NCBI RefSeq assembly: GCF_000422825.1
Contig: NZ_KE383928.1
Location: 186,001 to 250,000, forward strand
Direction of reading: 5' to 3'
DNA: 64,000 bases
DNA from: Nocardioides insulae DSM 17944
Lineage (GTDB): Bacteria > Actinomycetota > Actinomycetes > Propionibacteriales > Nocardioidaceae
This document shows, one piece after another, positions 8,738 through 15,811 of this stretch. Below the pieces are notes generated by a model that saw only the letters and a list, made by a program, of their open reading frames with translations, was not told the origin of the DNA and made no database searches. Numbering within the stretch: position 1 is the stretch's first letter; the number at the start of each line of letters is the position of its first letter. Position numbers and translations under genes: made by a program.

Positions 8738-9847
8738 GTGCCCGCGACCCTGGTGATCCACTCCGGTACCTACAAGACCGGATCGACGGCGATCCAAGGA
8801 TTCCTCGCCCGTGCGGCCGCGCGGGGGCGGCTGCCGGAGTCGGTGATCTACCCCGAGATCGGCCGACACCTGTCCGGAGCGCCGCACACCAACCTGTTCG
8901 CCCAACTCGTCGACGGACCGGGATTCTCGCCGGAGTTCGGCACCTGGGAGGACCTGGTGCAGCTCATGCGGGACAGACCGGACAGCACCGTCGTGGTCTC
9001 CTCCGAGCACCTGTCCACCCTGGGCGGCGAACAGATCCGCCGGATCGGGGCGTACGCCGAACGGGCCGGCGCCCAGGTGCGCTGGATCCACTATCTGCGC
9101 GACCAGCCCAGCCTGTACAACGCCTTCTACGTCGAGCGGTTGATGGTGATGCGGCCCGAGTTCCTGCCACGGCTGCGGCGACCGTTCGAGGAGTTCCGGG
9201 ACTGGTCGCCGATCGACATGGGCTTCCTCGACTACGGCCGCTTCCTGGGGCAGATCCGAGCGGCCATCCCCGGGGTGGATCTGCGGGCCCGCCCGATGGT
9301 TCGCTCGATGCTGCACGAGGGCGACGTCGTCGCGGACTTCTGTCGGACAGCAGGCATCGAGATCGACCGTGGCGCGGTCGCCGACGCGAACGTCGGCCGT
9401 GGTTGGCGGACCGTCGAGACCGCCCGGCGCCTGACCCGCTATGTGGCTCAGGCGCGGTTGGGCGATCGGCTGGACGGGGCTCCTGACAAGCACGTGCTAC
9501 GGCTGCGTTGGATCGGCCTGGTGCGTCGTGAGCTCACTGTGGCCACGACGAGTCTGGGGTGGAACACCGCCAGCGCGAACTACCTCACGCCGCGGTTCCG
9601 CGACACGTTGGTGGCCGAGTATCACGCGGACAACCTCAGGGTCGGGAAGGTGGGCGGGGAGCGATGGGCCGACCTGGTGGCCGACACCCCGGCCAAGGAG
9701 TACAACATCGGGAGTTTCAGCACGGTCCGGGCCGACCGCTTCCGCCGGGTGCTCGATCAGGTGCTGCCGGTCCTGTTCACGATGCCGCCGGAGATCGACC
9801 GCCGGCTCCAGGGGCGTCGGGCGGCAGCTCAGTCGCGTCCGAGGTGA
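8738..9847 (+). CDS. Sulfotransferase-like P-loop protein
   Basis: The 369-residue protein begins with VIHSGTYKTGSTAIQGFL. This fits the P-loop-like PAPS-binding motif (H-x-G-x-x-K-T-G-[ST]) of bacterial carbohydrate sulfotransferases and related proteins of polysaccharide clusters. VVSSEHLS near residues 87-94 and IHYLRDQPSLYNAFY near 117-131 fit the region that binds the PAPS 3'-phosphate. It is probably cytoplasmic, as no signal peptide is seen. A sugar of the local glycan is a plausible acceptor. The GTG start follows GGGGGAG. Its 3' end overlaps the convergent coiled-coil gene by 19 bases, with no terminator between them. Confidence 0.72.
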   Translation: MPATLVIHSGTYKTGSTAIQGFLARAAARGRLPESVIYPEIGRHLSGAPHTNLFAQLVDGPGFSPEFGTWEDLVQLMRDRPDSTVVVSSEHLSTLGGEQIRRIGAYAERAGAQVRWIHYLRDQPSLYNAFYVERLMVMRPEFLPRLRRPFEEFRDWSPIDMGFLDYGRFLGQIRAAIPGVDLRARPMVRSMLHEGDVVADFCRTAGIEIDRGAVADANVGRGWRTVETARRLTRYVAQARLGDRLDGAPDKHVLRLRWIGLVRRELTVATTSLGWNTASANYLTPRFRDTLVAEYHADNLRVGKVGGERWADLVADTPAKEYNIGSFSTVRADRFRRVLDQVLPVLFTMPPEIDRRLQGRRAAAQSRPR

Positions 9848-10329
9848 GGCACACCGGCGTCGGCCTGGGCGAGCTGATCCTCGACCCGCCGCAGCCGCTC
9901 CTCGTAGCGCGTGGCCGCGCTGAGCCGCGCGCGCACCTGCTGGTGCTGGCGTTGGACCTCGGCGAGCAGGACTGCCGTCTCGGTCGACGCCGGCGCCGGC
10001 GCCCGGTCCGGGCGGGTGGGCTCGGTGGGGTCGGGGGACTGTCGGGGAAGGACCGGATCCGAGGACGGGTACGCCGCGGTGTCGACCCGCTTCCGCAGAT
10101 GCTCGAGACGGGCTTCCAGAGCGGCCACCTGTGGGCCGAGCCGGTTCAACTCCCGGGTGTGCTCGTCGAGTCGCTGTAACTGGCGGTTGAGGCGGACGCG
10201 GGCCTCCTCCTCCAGCGCGGCCACTCGTTGAGCCAGTTGTCCGTGGGTGGCATCGCCGGACGACGTCTTCGGCCCCTGCTCACCGACGACTGCTTCCGGC
10301 TCGTGCTGACGGTGCGTGAACCAACCCAT
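9829..10329 (-). CDS. Coiled-coil protein paired with a GT29-like enzyme (copy 2)
   Basis: The 166-residue protein is a paralogue of the one at 1151-1582. It shares ELNRLGPQVAALEARLEHL near residues 60-78 and the C-terminal block RARLSAATRYEERLRRVEDQ. Between these helices is a Pro-, Thr- and Ser-rich insert (residues about 84-112) that copy 1 lacks. The N-terminus MGWFTHRQ is short and not a signal peptide. It lies 85 bp downstream of the second GT29-like gene, in the same order as copy 1 but without overlap. Its role is unknown; the repeated pairing suggests a structural partner of the glycosyltransferase. Confidence 0.7.
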   Translation of the reverse strand: MGWFTHRQHEPEAVVGEQGPKTSSGDATHGQLAQRVAALEEEARVRLNRQLQRLDEHTRELNRLGPQVAALEARLEHLRKRVDTAAYPSSDPVLPRQSPDPTEPTRPDRAPAPASTETAVLLAEVQRQHQQVRARLSAATRYEERLRRVEDQLAQADAGVPHLGRD

Positions 10330-10414
10330 CTGACTTCGGATCCTCCAATCTCGTTCGTCCGGCTCGTTCGCCCGGCTCAGGTGTGGGAATGACAGTGATG
10401 GGCCTGGATGAGCC

Positions 10415-11110
10415 TCAGCGGTGCAACGTGACCCTGCCCGTCGATATCCAGGACCGCATCAGTGCGCCCTCGGCCTGGATCCGATGCTCCCGCGCCACGG
10501 GCGAGGAGCCCCCGCCCTGATAGGACCATTCGGCCTGGTCGGGGGCGTCGACGAAGGAGTAACCGGCGAGCGCGACCTCCGCCTCGGGGAACAGATTCAC
10601 CGCAAGCCACGCAGCCGTCAGACCCGTGGTCGGCGCCAGGCGCTCCGCGCGCCACGGGATGCCCAGGTCGTTCCCGATGCGGGGAAGCACCTCCGCGTTC
10701 GACAGGGGGACGAAGCCCAGATCGTCGGGCCACGAGGCCGGCCACATCTCCGGGAACCCGTGCGCGCGCATCGGCTCCGCCAGTAGGTAGAGCCGGTCGC
10801 GATAGCGGTGGAAGGTGTGTTCATTGGCCCGGGTGATCCGGTTCCAGATCACGACGTCACACCGTCGCCCCTGAGCCCGCGGCCCTGCTGGGGCATCGAG
10901 CACGAAGCTGTTGACCCGGATGACCAGGTCGGCGGAATCGATCACGTCGGCGCGCCGATCGCTCGCCTGCAACGGCGCATTACCGAGGGCGGCAACCCGA
11001 CGAAGCGGCCGGCGCCTGGCATAGGCCATCACCAACTCGCGCAGATGCCGCAGGCCTTCGGGCAGCAGCCACGTCGGCGATGGGGGAGCCTCCGAAACGG
11101 CGTGGACCAT
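10415..11110 (-). CDS. GT29 sialyltransferase-like glycosyltransferase (copy 2)
   Basis: The 231-residue protein is a paralogue of the 230-residue one at 1579-2271. Motif L is VAALGNAPLQASDRRAD followed by IDSADLVIRVNSF (residues 39-69). The motif S-like block is APTTGLTAAW...LAGYSF (159-186). Motif VS is H-x4-E in EHRIQAEG. I use ATG 11110 because it gives the same length as the paralogue. The frame also stays open to an ATG at 11176, but those 22 extra residues look non-coding. Neither start has a clear ribosome binding site. It probably transfers a nonulosonic acid such as pseudaminate, by family and neighbourhood. Confidence 0.77.
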   Translation of the reverse strand: MVHAVSEAPPSPTWLLPEGLRHLRELVMAYARRRPLRRVAALGNAPLQASDRRADVIDSADLVIRVNSFVLDAPAGPRAQGRRCDVVIWNRITRANEHTFHRYRDRLYLLAEPMRAHGFPEMWPASWPDDLGFVPLSNAEVLPRIGNDLGIPWRAERLAPTTGLTAAWLAVNLFPEAEVALAGYSFVDAPDQAEWSYQGGGSSPVAREHRIQAEGALMRSWISTGRVTLHR

Positions 11111-11240
11111 GGCCCGACTATAAGGAGATCCGGACGTCCTGAGACCTGCGAATCGGGGTCGCCATCGCATCTTCATCTAGGTGTCGCCGGCTGGTAACCG
11201 GGCGCGGACTGCGGGCCCCACCGCGCAGGTCATCTCCGCA

Positions 11241-11286
11241 CCTCACCCACTCCCGCTCAGGCGCGCCCGCGCGGGAGTGGGTGAGG
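11241..11286. terminator. Strong 16-bp hairpin of unknown role
   Basis: A perfect inverted repeat (11241-11256 with 11271-11286) closes a 14-base loop. The right arm runs into the IclR gene fragment that follows, so the hairpin partly uses that remnant. There is no U-tract. It lies between two minus-strand genes, upstream of the second GT29-like gene, and could end transcription coming from the rhamnosidase. The rest of the gene-free stretch 11111-11443 holds the IclR fragment and a second hairpin; I see nothing else in it. Confidence 0.55.
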
Positions 11287-11390
11287 TCCAGCTTCGCGCG
11301 CAGGGTGTCGGGTCGGTGATCGTGGTCGAGGTGAAGCGGTGCGGGTGGTCGCCCACCATCCGGTCGGCGGCGTCGGCGGGCAGGGCGGAG
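11275..11390 (-). pseudogene. 116-bp fragment of an IclR-family regulator gene
   Basis: This stretch matches 15120-15236 inside the intact IclR gene, in the same orientation, with four mismatches and one missing base, about 96 percent identity. The missing base, near 11307 where one G of the GGTGG in the intact copy is absent, breaks the frame, so it is not coding. It matches the effector-domain segment that contains ELDLTHSRG. The two copies are direct repeats around the GH78 rhamnosidase gene and imply a past duplication or insertion event. Confidence 0.85.
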
Positions 11391-11396
11391 GTGATC

Positions 11397-11433
11397 GGGG
11401 CGCTTCCCGGTGGCGAGACCCGGGAAGCGCCCC
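11397..11433 (-). terminator. Intrinsic terminator of the GH78 rhamnosidase gene
   Basis: A perfect 14-bp GC-rich stem (11397-11410 with 11420-11433) with a 9-base loop lies 10 bases beyond the stop of the rhamnosidase gene, read on the minus strand. A second small palindrome, CTGATC-GGA-GATCAG, touches its edge and includes the stop codon. Confidence 0.75.
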
Positions 11434-11443
11434 TGATCGGAGA

Positions 11444-14400
11444 TCAGCCGAGTTCGGCGGTGAATCGGAAGGTGCCGCTCCCGACCTCGTAGGCGACGAA
11501 GCCGTCGACGTCCGAGGCCACCTGGTGGGCGTCGCGGGGTGCACGGATGGCCTCGGCGGAGGCGGCCGGCACCCGGACCACGGCGGTGGTGTTGGCCGGG
11601 ATCTCCACCTTCAGGGAGAGCCGGCCGCGCTCGCGGGTCCAGTCGCTGCCGATGGTCCCGCGTACCGAGTCGTACGAAGCCGCGGCGTGCTTCAGGTCCC
11701 CGACGAGCGCGGGCTCGATCTCCACCCGCTCCCACGCGGTCGACCCCTCGGCCTGGGAGATGCCCGCAACCCCGCTGGTGAACCAGGCGTCGATCGCACC
11801 GAGCATGTAGTGGTTGTTGGAGGAGTTGGCGTTGGTCCAGCTCTCCGGCAGGGAGGTGTTGCCCGCGGCCAGGAACTTGCCGTAGCTGACCCCGTCGGTA
11901 CGCCGGGTCCAGTCGTAGAGGACGTCGTCGAGTCGCTCCCGGGAGAGCAGTTCGACGGCGGCGTGCAGACCGACCTCACCGACCTCGATGTGGTCGCCGG
12001 CGTCGCGGATCATCGCGACGAAGCGGTCCAGCACGTCCTGGCGGAGTTCGGCGGGCACCAGGTCCTCCTCGAGGGCGAGCGCCTGGCTGGCCTGGTCGCC
12101 GTTGCCGTACAGGCCGGTGGAGGCGTCGTAGAACTCGCGGTGGAAGGCGGCCGCGACCTCCTCGGCACGCTGCTGGTAGTCCTCGGCGTCGGTCGGCTTC
12201 CCGAGGGCGTCGGCGATCCTGCTCATGTGGGTGAGGATCCGGTGGTAGGCCCAGGTCTGGGTCACCGCCGCGGGTGTGGTGGGGTCGGCCGGGGTGATCC
12301 AATCGCCCAGACCGCCGTCGAGGATCCCGCCCTCCGCCTGCGAGGCAAGGTAGTCGGCGTACTCGACCATGTCCGGCCAGAACCTCTGCATGGCCGAGTC
12401 GTCGCCGTACCACTCGTGGATCTGCCAGGAGGAGACGGCGAGGGTCGCGCCCCAGTTGGCGTCGTGACGGAAGGCGCCCGCGAACAGCGCATCCTCCGGT
12501 GCAGTGGTGGGGATCAGGCCGTCGGCCTGCTGGGCGTCGGCGACGTCCTGGAGCATCTTGCGGTAGTGCGCCTGGATGTCGTAGCCGAAGGCGACCGTGT
12601 CGAAGACCAGGTTGGTCTGGTCCAGCCAGCCCAGCTTCTCCCGATGCGGGCAGTCGGTGAAGACGGAGTACATGTTCGACTGCACCGAGCGATCGATGAT
12701 CCGGTGGATGCCGTTCAGCATGTCGTCGGAGGAGGTGAACGAACCGACCGCGTCGTTGTCGGCGCGGAGCACGATGCCTCGGACATCTCGCGCGTTGGGC
12801 TCGGACGCCAGTCCCTCGACCTGCAGGTAGCGGAAGCCGTGGTAGGCGAACTTCGGGGTGAAGGTCTCCCGACCCTTCCCGGCCAGGGTGAACGTGTCGC
12901 GGATGTCGCCGCCCGCGCTGCGCTGGTCGACGGTGCCGTCGGCGTAGAGCCGCTCGCTGGGGCGCATCGTGAGAACGGTGCCGGCCGGGCCGCGGGTGGT
13001 GAGCTCCTGCCAGCCGGCGAAGTTGACCCCCAGGTCGAAGACGTAGACGCCCGGCTTCGGCTCGCTCACCCCGACGGTGCGGAGGGAGTCGACCTCGCGG
13101 ATCGGCGGGTTCACCCGTGCGACGACCTCCGGGTCGCCGGCCGGCGCGTCCACCTCGGCGGCCGGCACCCAGTCGGTACGACGGGCGCCGGGCGTGTCCC
13201 AGTCGCCCAGGTCGCGCCGGGCGTCGTGGTCCTCCCCGCCGTACCAACTGCCGAAGGTGACCTCGCCGAGCTGGGACTGCCAACTGTCGTCGGTGGCGAT
13301 CACCTCGCGGTGGCCATCGGCGTAGGTGATCTCGAGCTGGCCGAAGGCCCTCGGTGCACCGTGGCCGGAGGCCGACTTGCGGTAGCGCTTCGGGTCGTCG
13401 GGGGTGTTGAAGACGTTGTAGATCCCGTTGCCGAGTTCGAGACCGACGGTGTTGCGACCCGAGCGCATCAGCTTGGTGACGTCGTAGGTCGCATAGGCGA
13501 CCCGCTCCTGGTGCTGGGTGTTGGCCGGCTCGAGCACATCGTGGGAGACCGGCCGGCCGTTGATCGAGGCCTGGTACACGCCCGCCCCGGTGACGTAGAG
13601 CCGCGCCGAGGAGACCCGGCCCCGCGTGGTGAAGTCCCGCGCCAGCACCGGCAGGGCCTCGGGTGACTCGTGCAGGTTGGAGACCGCCTCGATCTTGCGC
13701 CGACCGCCGACGGTGCTGAACGACTCGCCGTCCGTGGAGAGCGCGAAGGAGAACTCGCGTGGGAAGTTGGGGGTGGTTCCGAAGCGGCCGGGGGAGTCCC
13801 ACAGGGAGAAGAGTCGGACGGTGTCGAAGGTCTTCACCTCGCCCAGGTCGATCGTGATCACGATCGGCTGGTCCTGGACATCGGTCTCGGGGTGGTCGGC
13901 GCTGCGGTAGCCGCGCGGGCTGTCGGCGGTGGTGACCTTGCCGTCGGTGAGGTACTCCGGTGCCCAGGTGCCCTCCTCGGAGGACTCCTCCGACACCGAG
14001 ACGGTCGCCCCCTCGGCCAGGTTGGCGCCGTCGGCGCCGTGACTGATCTGGAGCTCCCCGAGTTCCATCCGGGGGATCCACTCGGCGGCATCGAGCGGGC
14101 CGTCGGGTCGGCCCAGATCGATCACGGTCATCCGGAGGTAGCGGGCGCTCTGCTCGCCCAGGCTCACATCCTGGTGCAGCGGCTCGGCCCAGCGGGGGTC
14201 GGTGATCCAGGAACCCTGCCAGTCGTCCTCGTCGAGCAGACCGAGCTCGAAGGTGGCCGGTCGGCTCCACCTGGTCGGCCGATTCCCCTCGCCCCACACC
14301 CGGACCTGCCACACCCCGGTGTCGCGGGCATCGAGTCGCTGACCGTCGTACTCCGCGGCCTGCTGGGTGGAGGTGATCCGCCCGGACTCCCACAGGTCGG

Positions 14401-14671
14401 GCCGGTCGAGTCGGCGTTCGGAGGAGGCGACCCGGATCTCGAAGCCGGTCTGCTCCTCGAGTCCCCTGGTGTTCTGCCAGGCGAAGTCGGGAGTGAGGTC
14501 GTCGATGCCGATCGGGTCGGTCGCACCCCCGACCCGGAGCTGGATCGGCGCGGATGGGGCGACCGCGGCGGCCGCCATCGCGCCGGGGGTGAGCGCGAGC
14601 GCCGGCACTGCCAGGGCCACGGAGGTGCCGAGCAGCGCTGCTCGGCGAAGGAACGGGTGGGGGACGAGCAC
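11444..14671 (-). CDS. Secreted alpha-L-rhamnosidase, GH78
   Basis: This 1075-residue exported enzyme should release terminal L-rhamnose from glycosides. A Sec-type signal peptide covers residues 1-34 (basic start, hydrophobic core, cleavage after an Ala-rich stretch). A fibronectin/Bac_rhamnosid_N-like domain follows, with a discoidin-like insert around 190-330. After these come the rhamnosidase N domain, the (alpha/alpha)6 catalytic domain and a C-terminal beta domain. The GH78 motif DCPHREKLGWLDQTNL lies near 671-686 and carries the acidic residues expected for catalysis. The start GTG 14671 follows AGGAG with a 7-base spacer. A weak copy of the rhamnose operator lies 28 bp upstream, which links it to the rha operon 16 kb away. 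Confidence 0.92.
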   Translation of the reverse strand: MLVPHPFLRRAALLGTSVALAVPALALTPGAMAAAAVAPSAPIQLRVGGATDPIGIDDLTPDFAWQNTRGLEEQTGFEIRVASSERRLDRPDLWESGRITSTQQAAEYDGQRLDARDTGVWQVRVWGEGNRPTRWSRPATFELGLLDEDDWQGSWITDPRWAEPLHQDVSLGEQSARYLRMTVIDLGRPDGPLDAAEWIPRMELGELQISHGADGANLAEGATVSVSEESSEEGTWAPEYLTDGKVTTADSPRGYRSADHPETDVQDQPIVITIDLGEVKTFDTVRLFSLWDSPGRFGTTPNFPREFSFALSTDGESFSTVGGRRKIEAVSNLHESPEALPVLARDFTTRGRVSSARLYVTGAGVYQASINGRPVSHDVLEPANTQHQERVAYATYDVTKLMRSGRNTVGLELGNGIYNVFNTPDDPKRYRKSASGHGAPRAFGQLEITYADGHREVIATDDSWQSQLGEVTFGSWYGGEDHDARRDLGDWDTPGARRTDWVPAAEVDAPAGDPEVVARVNPPIREVDSLRTVGVSEPKPGVYVFDLGVNFAGWQELTTRGPAGTVLTMRPSERLYADGTVDQRSAGGDIRDTFTLAGKGRETFTPKFAYHGFRYLQVEGLASEPNARDVRGIVLRADNDAVGSFTSSDDMLNGIHRIIDRSVQSNMYSVFTDCPHREKLGWLDQTNLVFDTVAFGYDIQAHYRKMLQDVADAQQADGLIPTTAPEDALFAGAFRHDANWGATLAVSSWQIHEWYGDDSAMQRFWPDMVEYADYLASQAEGGILDGGLGDWITPADPTTPAAVTQTWAYHRILTHMSRIADALGKPTDAEDYQQRAEEVAAAFHREFYDASTGLYGNGDQASQALALEEDLVPAELRQDVLDRFVAMIRDAGDHIEVGEVGLHAAVELLSRERLDDVLYDWTRRTDGVSYGKFLAAGNTSLPESWTNANSSNNHYMLGAIDAWFTSGVAGISQAEGSTAWERVEIEPALVGDLKHAAASYDSVRGTIGSDWTRERGRLSLKVEIPANTTAVVRVPAASAEAIRAPRDAHQVASDVDGFVAYEVGSGTFRFTAELG

Positions 14672-14698
14672 GGGACCACTCCTGATGCTTCACGTCGG

Positions 14699-14712
14699 AT
14701 GAATCGTTTCAG
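14699..14712 (-). promoter_or_regulatory. Degenerate rhamnose-type operator upstream of GH78
   Basis: On the minus strand the sequence CTGAAACGATTCAT matches TTGAAACGTTTCAA at 11 of 14 bases. It lies 28 bp before the GH78 start, behind a possible promoter (TTGCCG, 18-base spacer, TAGCCT). The match is imperfect, so this is suggestive only. The remainder of the gap 14713-14923 shows no gene. Confidence 0.45.
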
Positions 14713-14923
14713 ATCCGTCCGAGGCTATGGCGGCCGTCACACCGGCGGCAAGGGTCGTGTCCGCTTCCGGACAGGGGGGATCGCCGCTCGCCCCGCGTCG
14801 GTGGCGGCGGGTGTTGGCGGGTGGTGGCGCCAGGGCGGGGTGTCTCGGGTGGGTCGCGAGCCGAGCCGGTGGGCCTGCGTGGGGCCTACCCGGGTGCCCT
14901 GATCGGGCGGGAGATGAGGATGC

Positions 14924-15706
14924 TCAGGCCGGCCCGGTCAGCGAGGCGGCGGCCTCGACGACGAGTTCGCCCAGGGTGTCGAAGCGGTTCTCGGTGAGCC
15001 TGTCGCCGGGGCCCCACAGGCTCACCAGCGCGATCGGGTGGCCGACGGCGTCGAGGACGGGGGCGGAGACGCCGTACGCCGAGGGTTCGAACTCGCCCCG
15101 ACACACGCCGTACCCGCGTGAGTGGGTGAGGTCCAGCTCCGCGCGCAGGGTGGTCGGGTCGGTGATCGTGGTCGAGGTGAAGCGGTGCAGGTGGTCGCCC
15201 ACCATCCGGCCGGCGGTGTCGGCGGGCAGGGCGGAGAGCAGGGCCTTGCCGGTCGAGGTGGCGTGGAGTGGTACGACGCGCCCGCGCCAGCTGGCCGCGA
15301 CCACGGCCGGCGGGGCGACCTCGTCGACGTAGGTCAGCTTGCCGGAGCGGACGACGGCCAGGGCGGCGGTCTCGCCGGTCTGGAGCGCGAGCCGTTCGAG
15401 GGTCGCATGGGCTCGGCGGATCAACGCGTCCACGCCCCCGGCGCCGGCCAGCTCGATCAGGCCCATCCCGATCGACCACTCGCCGGTGCGCCGCTCGCAC
15501 ACGACCAGCTTCTCCGCCTCGAGGGTGGTGAGGATGCGCCAGGCCGTCGCTCGGTTGAGCCCGCACTGTGCGGCCAGCGCCGCGACGGTGGCCTCGCGCC
15601 CGCTGGAGCGGGCCACGGCGCGCAGCAGGGCGACCGCTCGATCGACCGACTGCACGCGGCCGGTGCGCCTGGCCTCGGCTGCGCTCTCGACTCCATCCAG
15701 GCTCAA
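14924..15706 (-). CDS. IclR-family transcriptional regulator
   Basis: The 260-residue regulator has an N-terminal winged helix-turn-helix (VQSVDRAVALLRAVA..., then AALAAQCGLNRATAWRILTT). The C-terminal IclR effector domain includes LHATSTGKALLSALP and VSAPVLDAVGHPIALVSL. I place the start at TTG 15706, preceded by GGAGG with a 5-base spacer, which gives the usual IclR length. The frame stays open to an ATG at 15778, but that would cross the promoter of the divergent operon. It is divergent from the transporter/carnitine operon and is the obvious candidate to control it. A frameshifted fragment of this gene lies at 11275-11390. Confidence 0.9.
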   Translation of the reverse strand: MSLDGVESAAEARRTGRVQSVDRAVALLRAVARSSGREATVAALAAQCGLNRATAWRILTTLEAEKLVVCERRTGEWSIGMGLIELAGAGGVDALIRRAHATLERLALQTGETAALAVVRSGKLTYVDEVAPPAVVAASWRGRVVPLHATSTGKALLSALPADTAGRMVGDHLHRFTSTTITDPTTLRAELDLTHSRGYGVCRGEFEPSAYGVSAPVLDAVGHPIALVSLWGPGDRLTENRFDTLGELVVEAAASLTGPA

Positions 15707-15737
15707 TAGTCCCTCCAGATGATCGGAATGCTCGCGT

Positions 15738-15766
15738 TTGACGTAGAGCATCAGACCACTTATGTT
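15738..15766 (+). promoter_or_regulatory. Promoter of the transporter/carnitine operon
   Basis: TTGACG at 15738-15743 and TATGTT at 15761-15766 are separated by exactly 17 bases, a near-consensus sigma70-type promoter. Transcription would start near 15773. This puts ATG 15719 outside the message and affects the choice of start codon for the binding protein. Confidence 0.75.
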
Positions 15767-15782
15767 CGCATCGCTCAAACCA

Positions 15783-15801
15783 TTGCTCGTATTACGAACA
15801 A
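15783..15801. promoter_or_regulatory. 19-bp palindrome, likely IclR-type operator
   Basis: TTGCTCGTATTACGAACAA is a palindrome with a central T; 8 of 9 base pairs match. It lies just after the predicted transcription start and touches the ribosome binding site, a good place for repression. GTTCG-type half sites are known from IclR-family regulators such as PcaR/PobR. A further GTTCG overlaps the -10 box at 15764. Confidence 0.65.
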
Positions 15802-15811
15802 GGAGAGAACA

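Noticed and set aside
11976..14693. A second long open frame of about 905 codons on the minus strand over the rhamnosidase gene
   Set aside because: It is out of frame with a clear GH78 enzyme on the same strand, is full of Arg and Pro, and has no recognisable domain. Such frames are usual in DNA this rich in GC.
14924..15778. Full-length IclR start at ATG 15778
   Set aside because: This would run through the -10 and -35 boxes of the divergent operon. TTG 15706 has a strong ribosome binding site and gives the usual family length.
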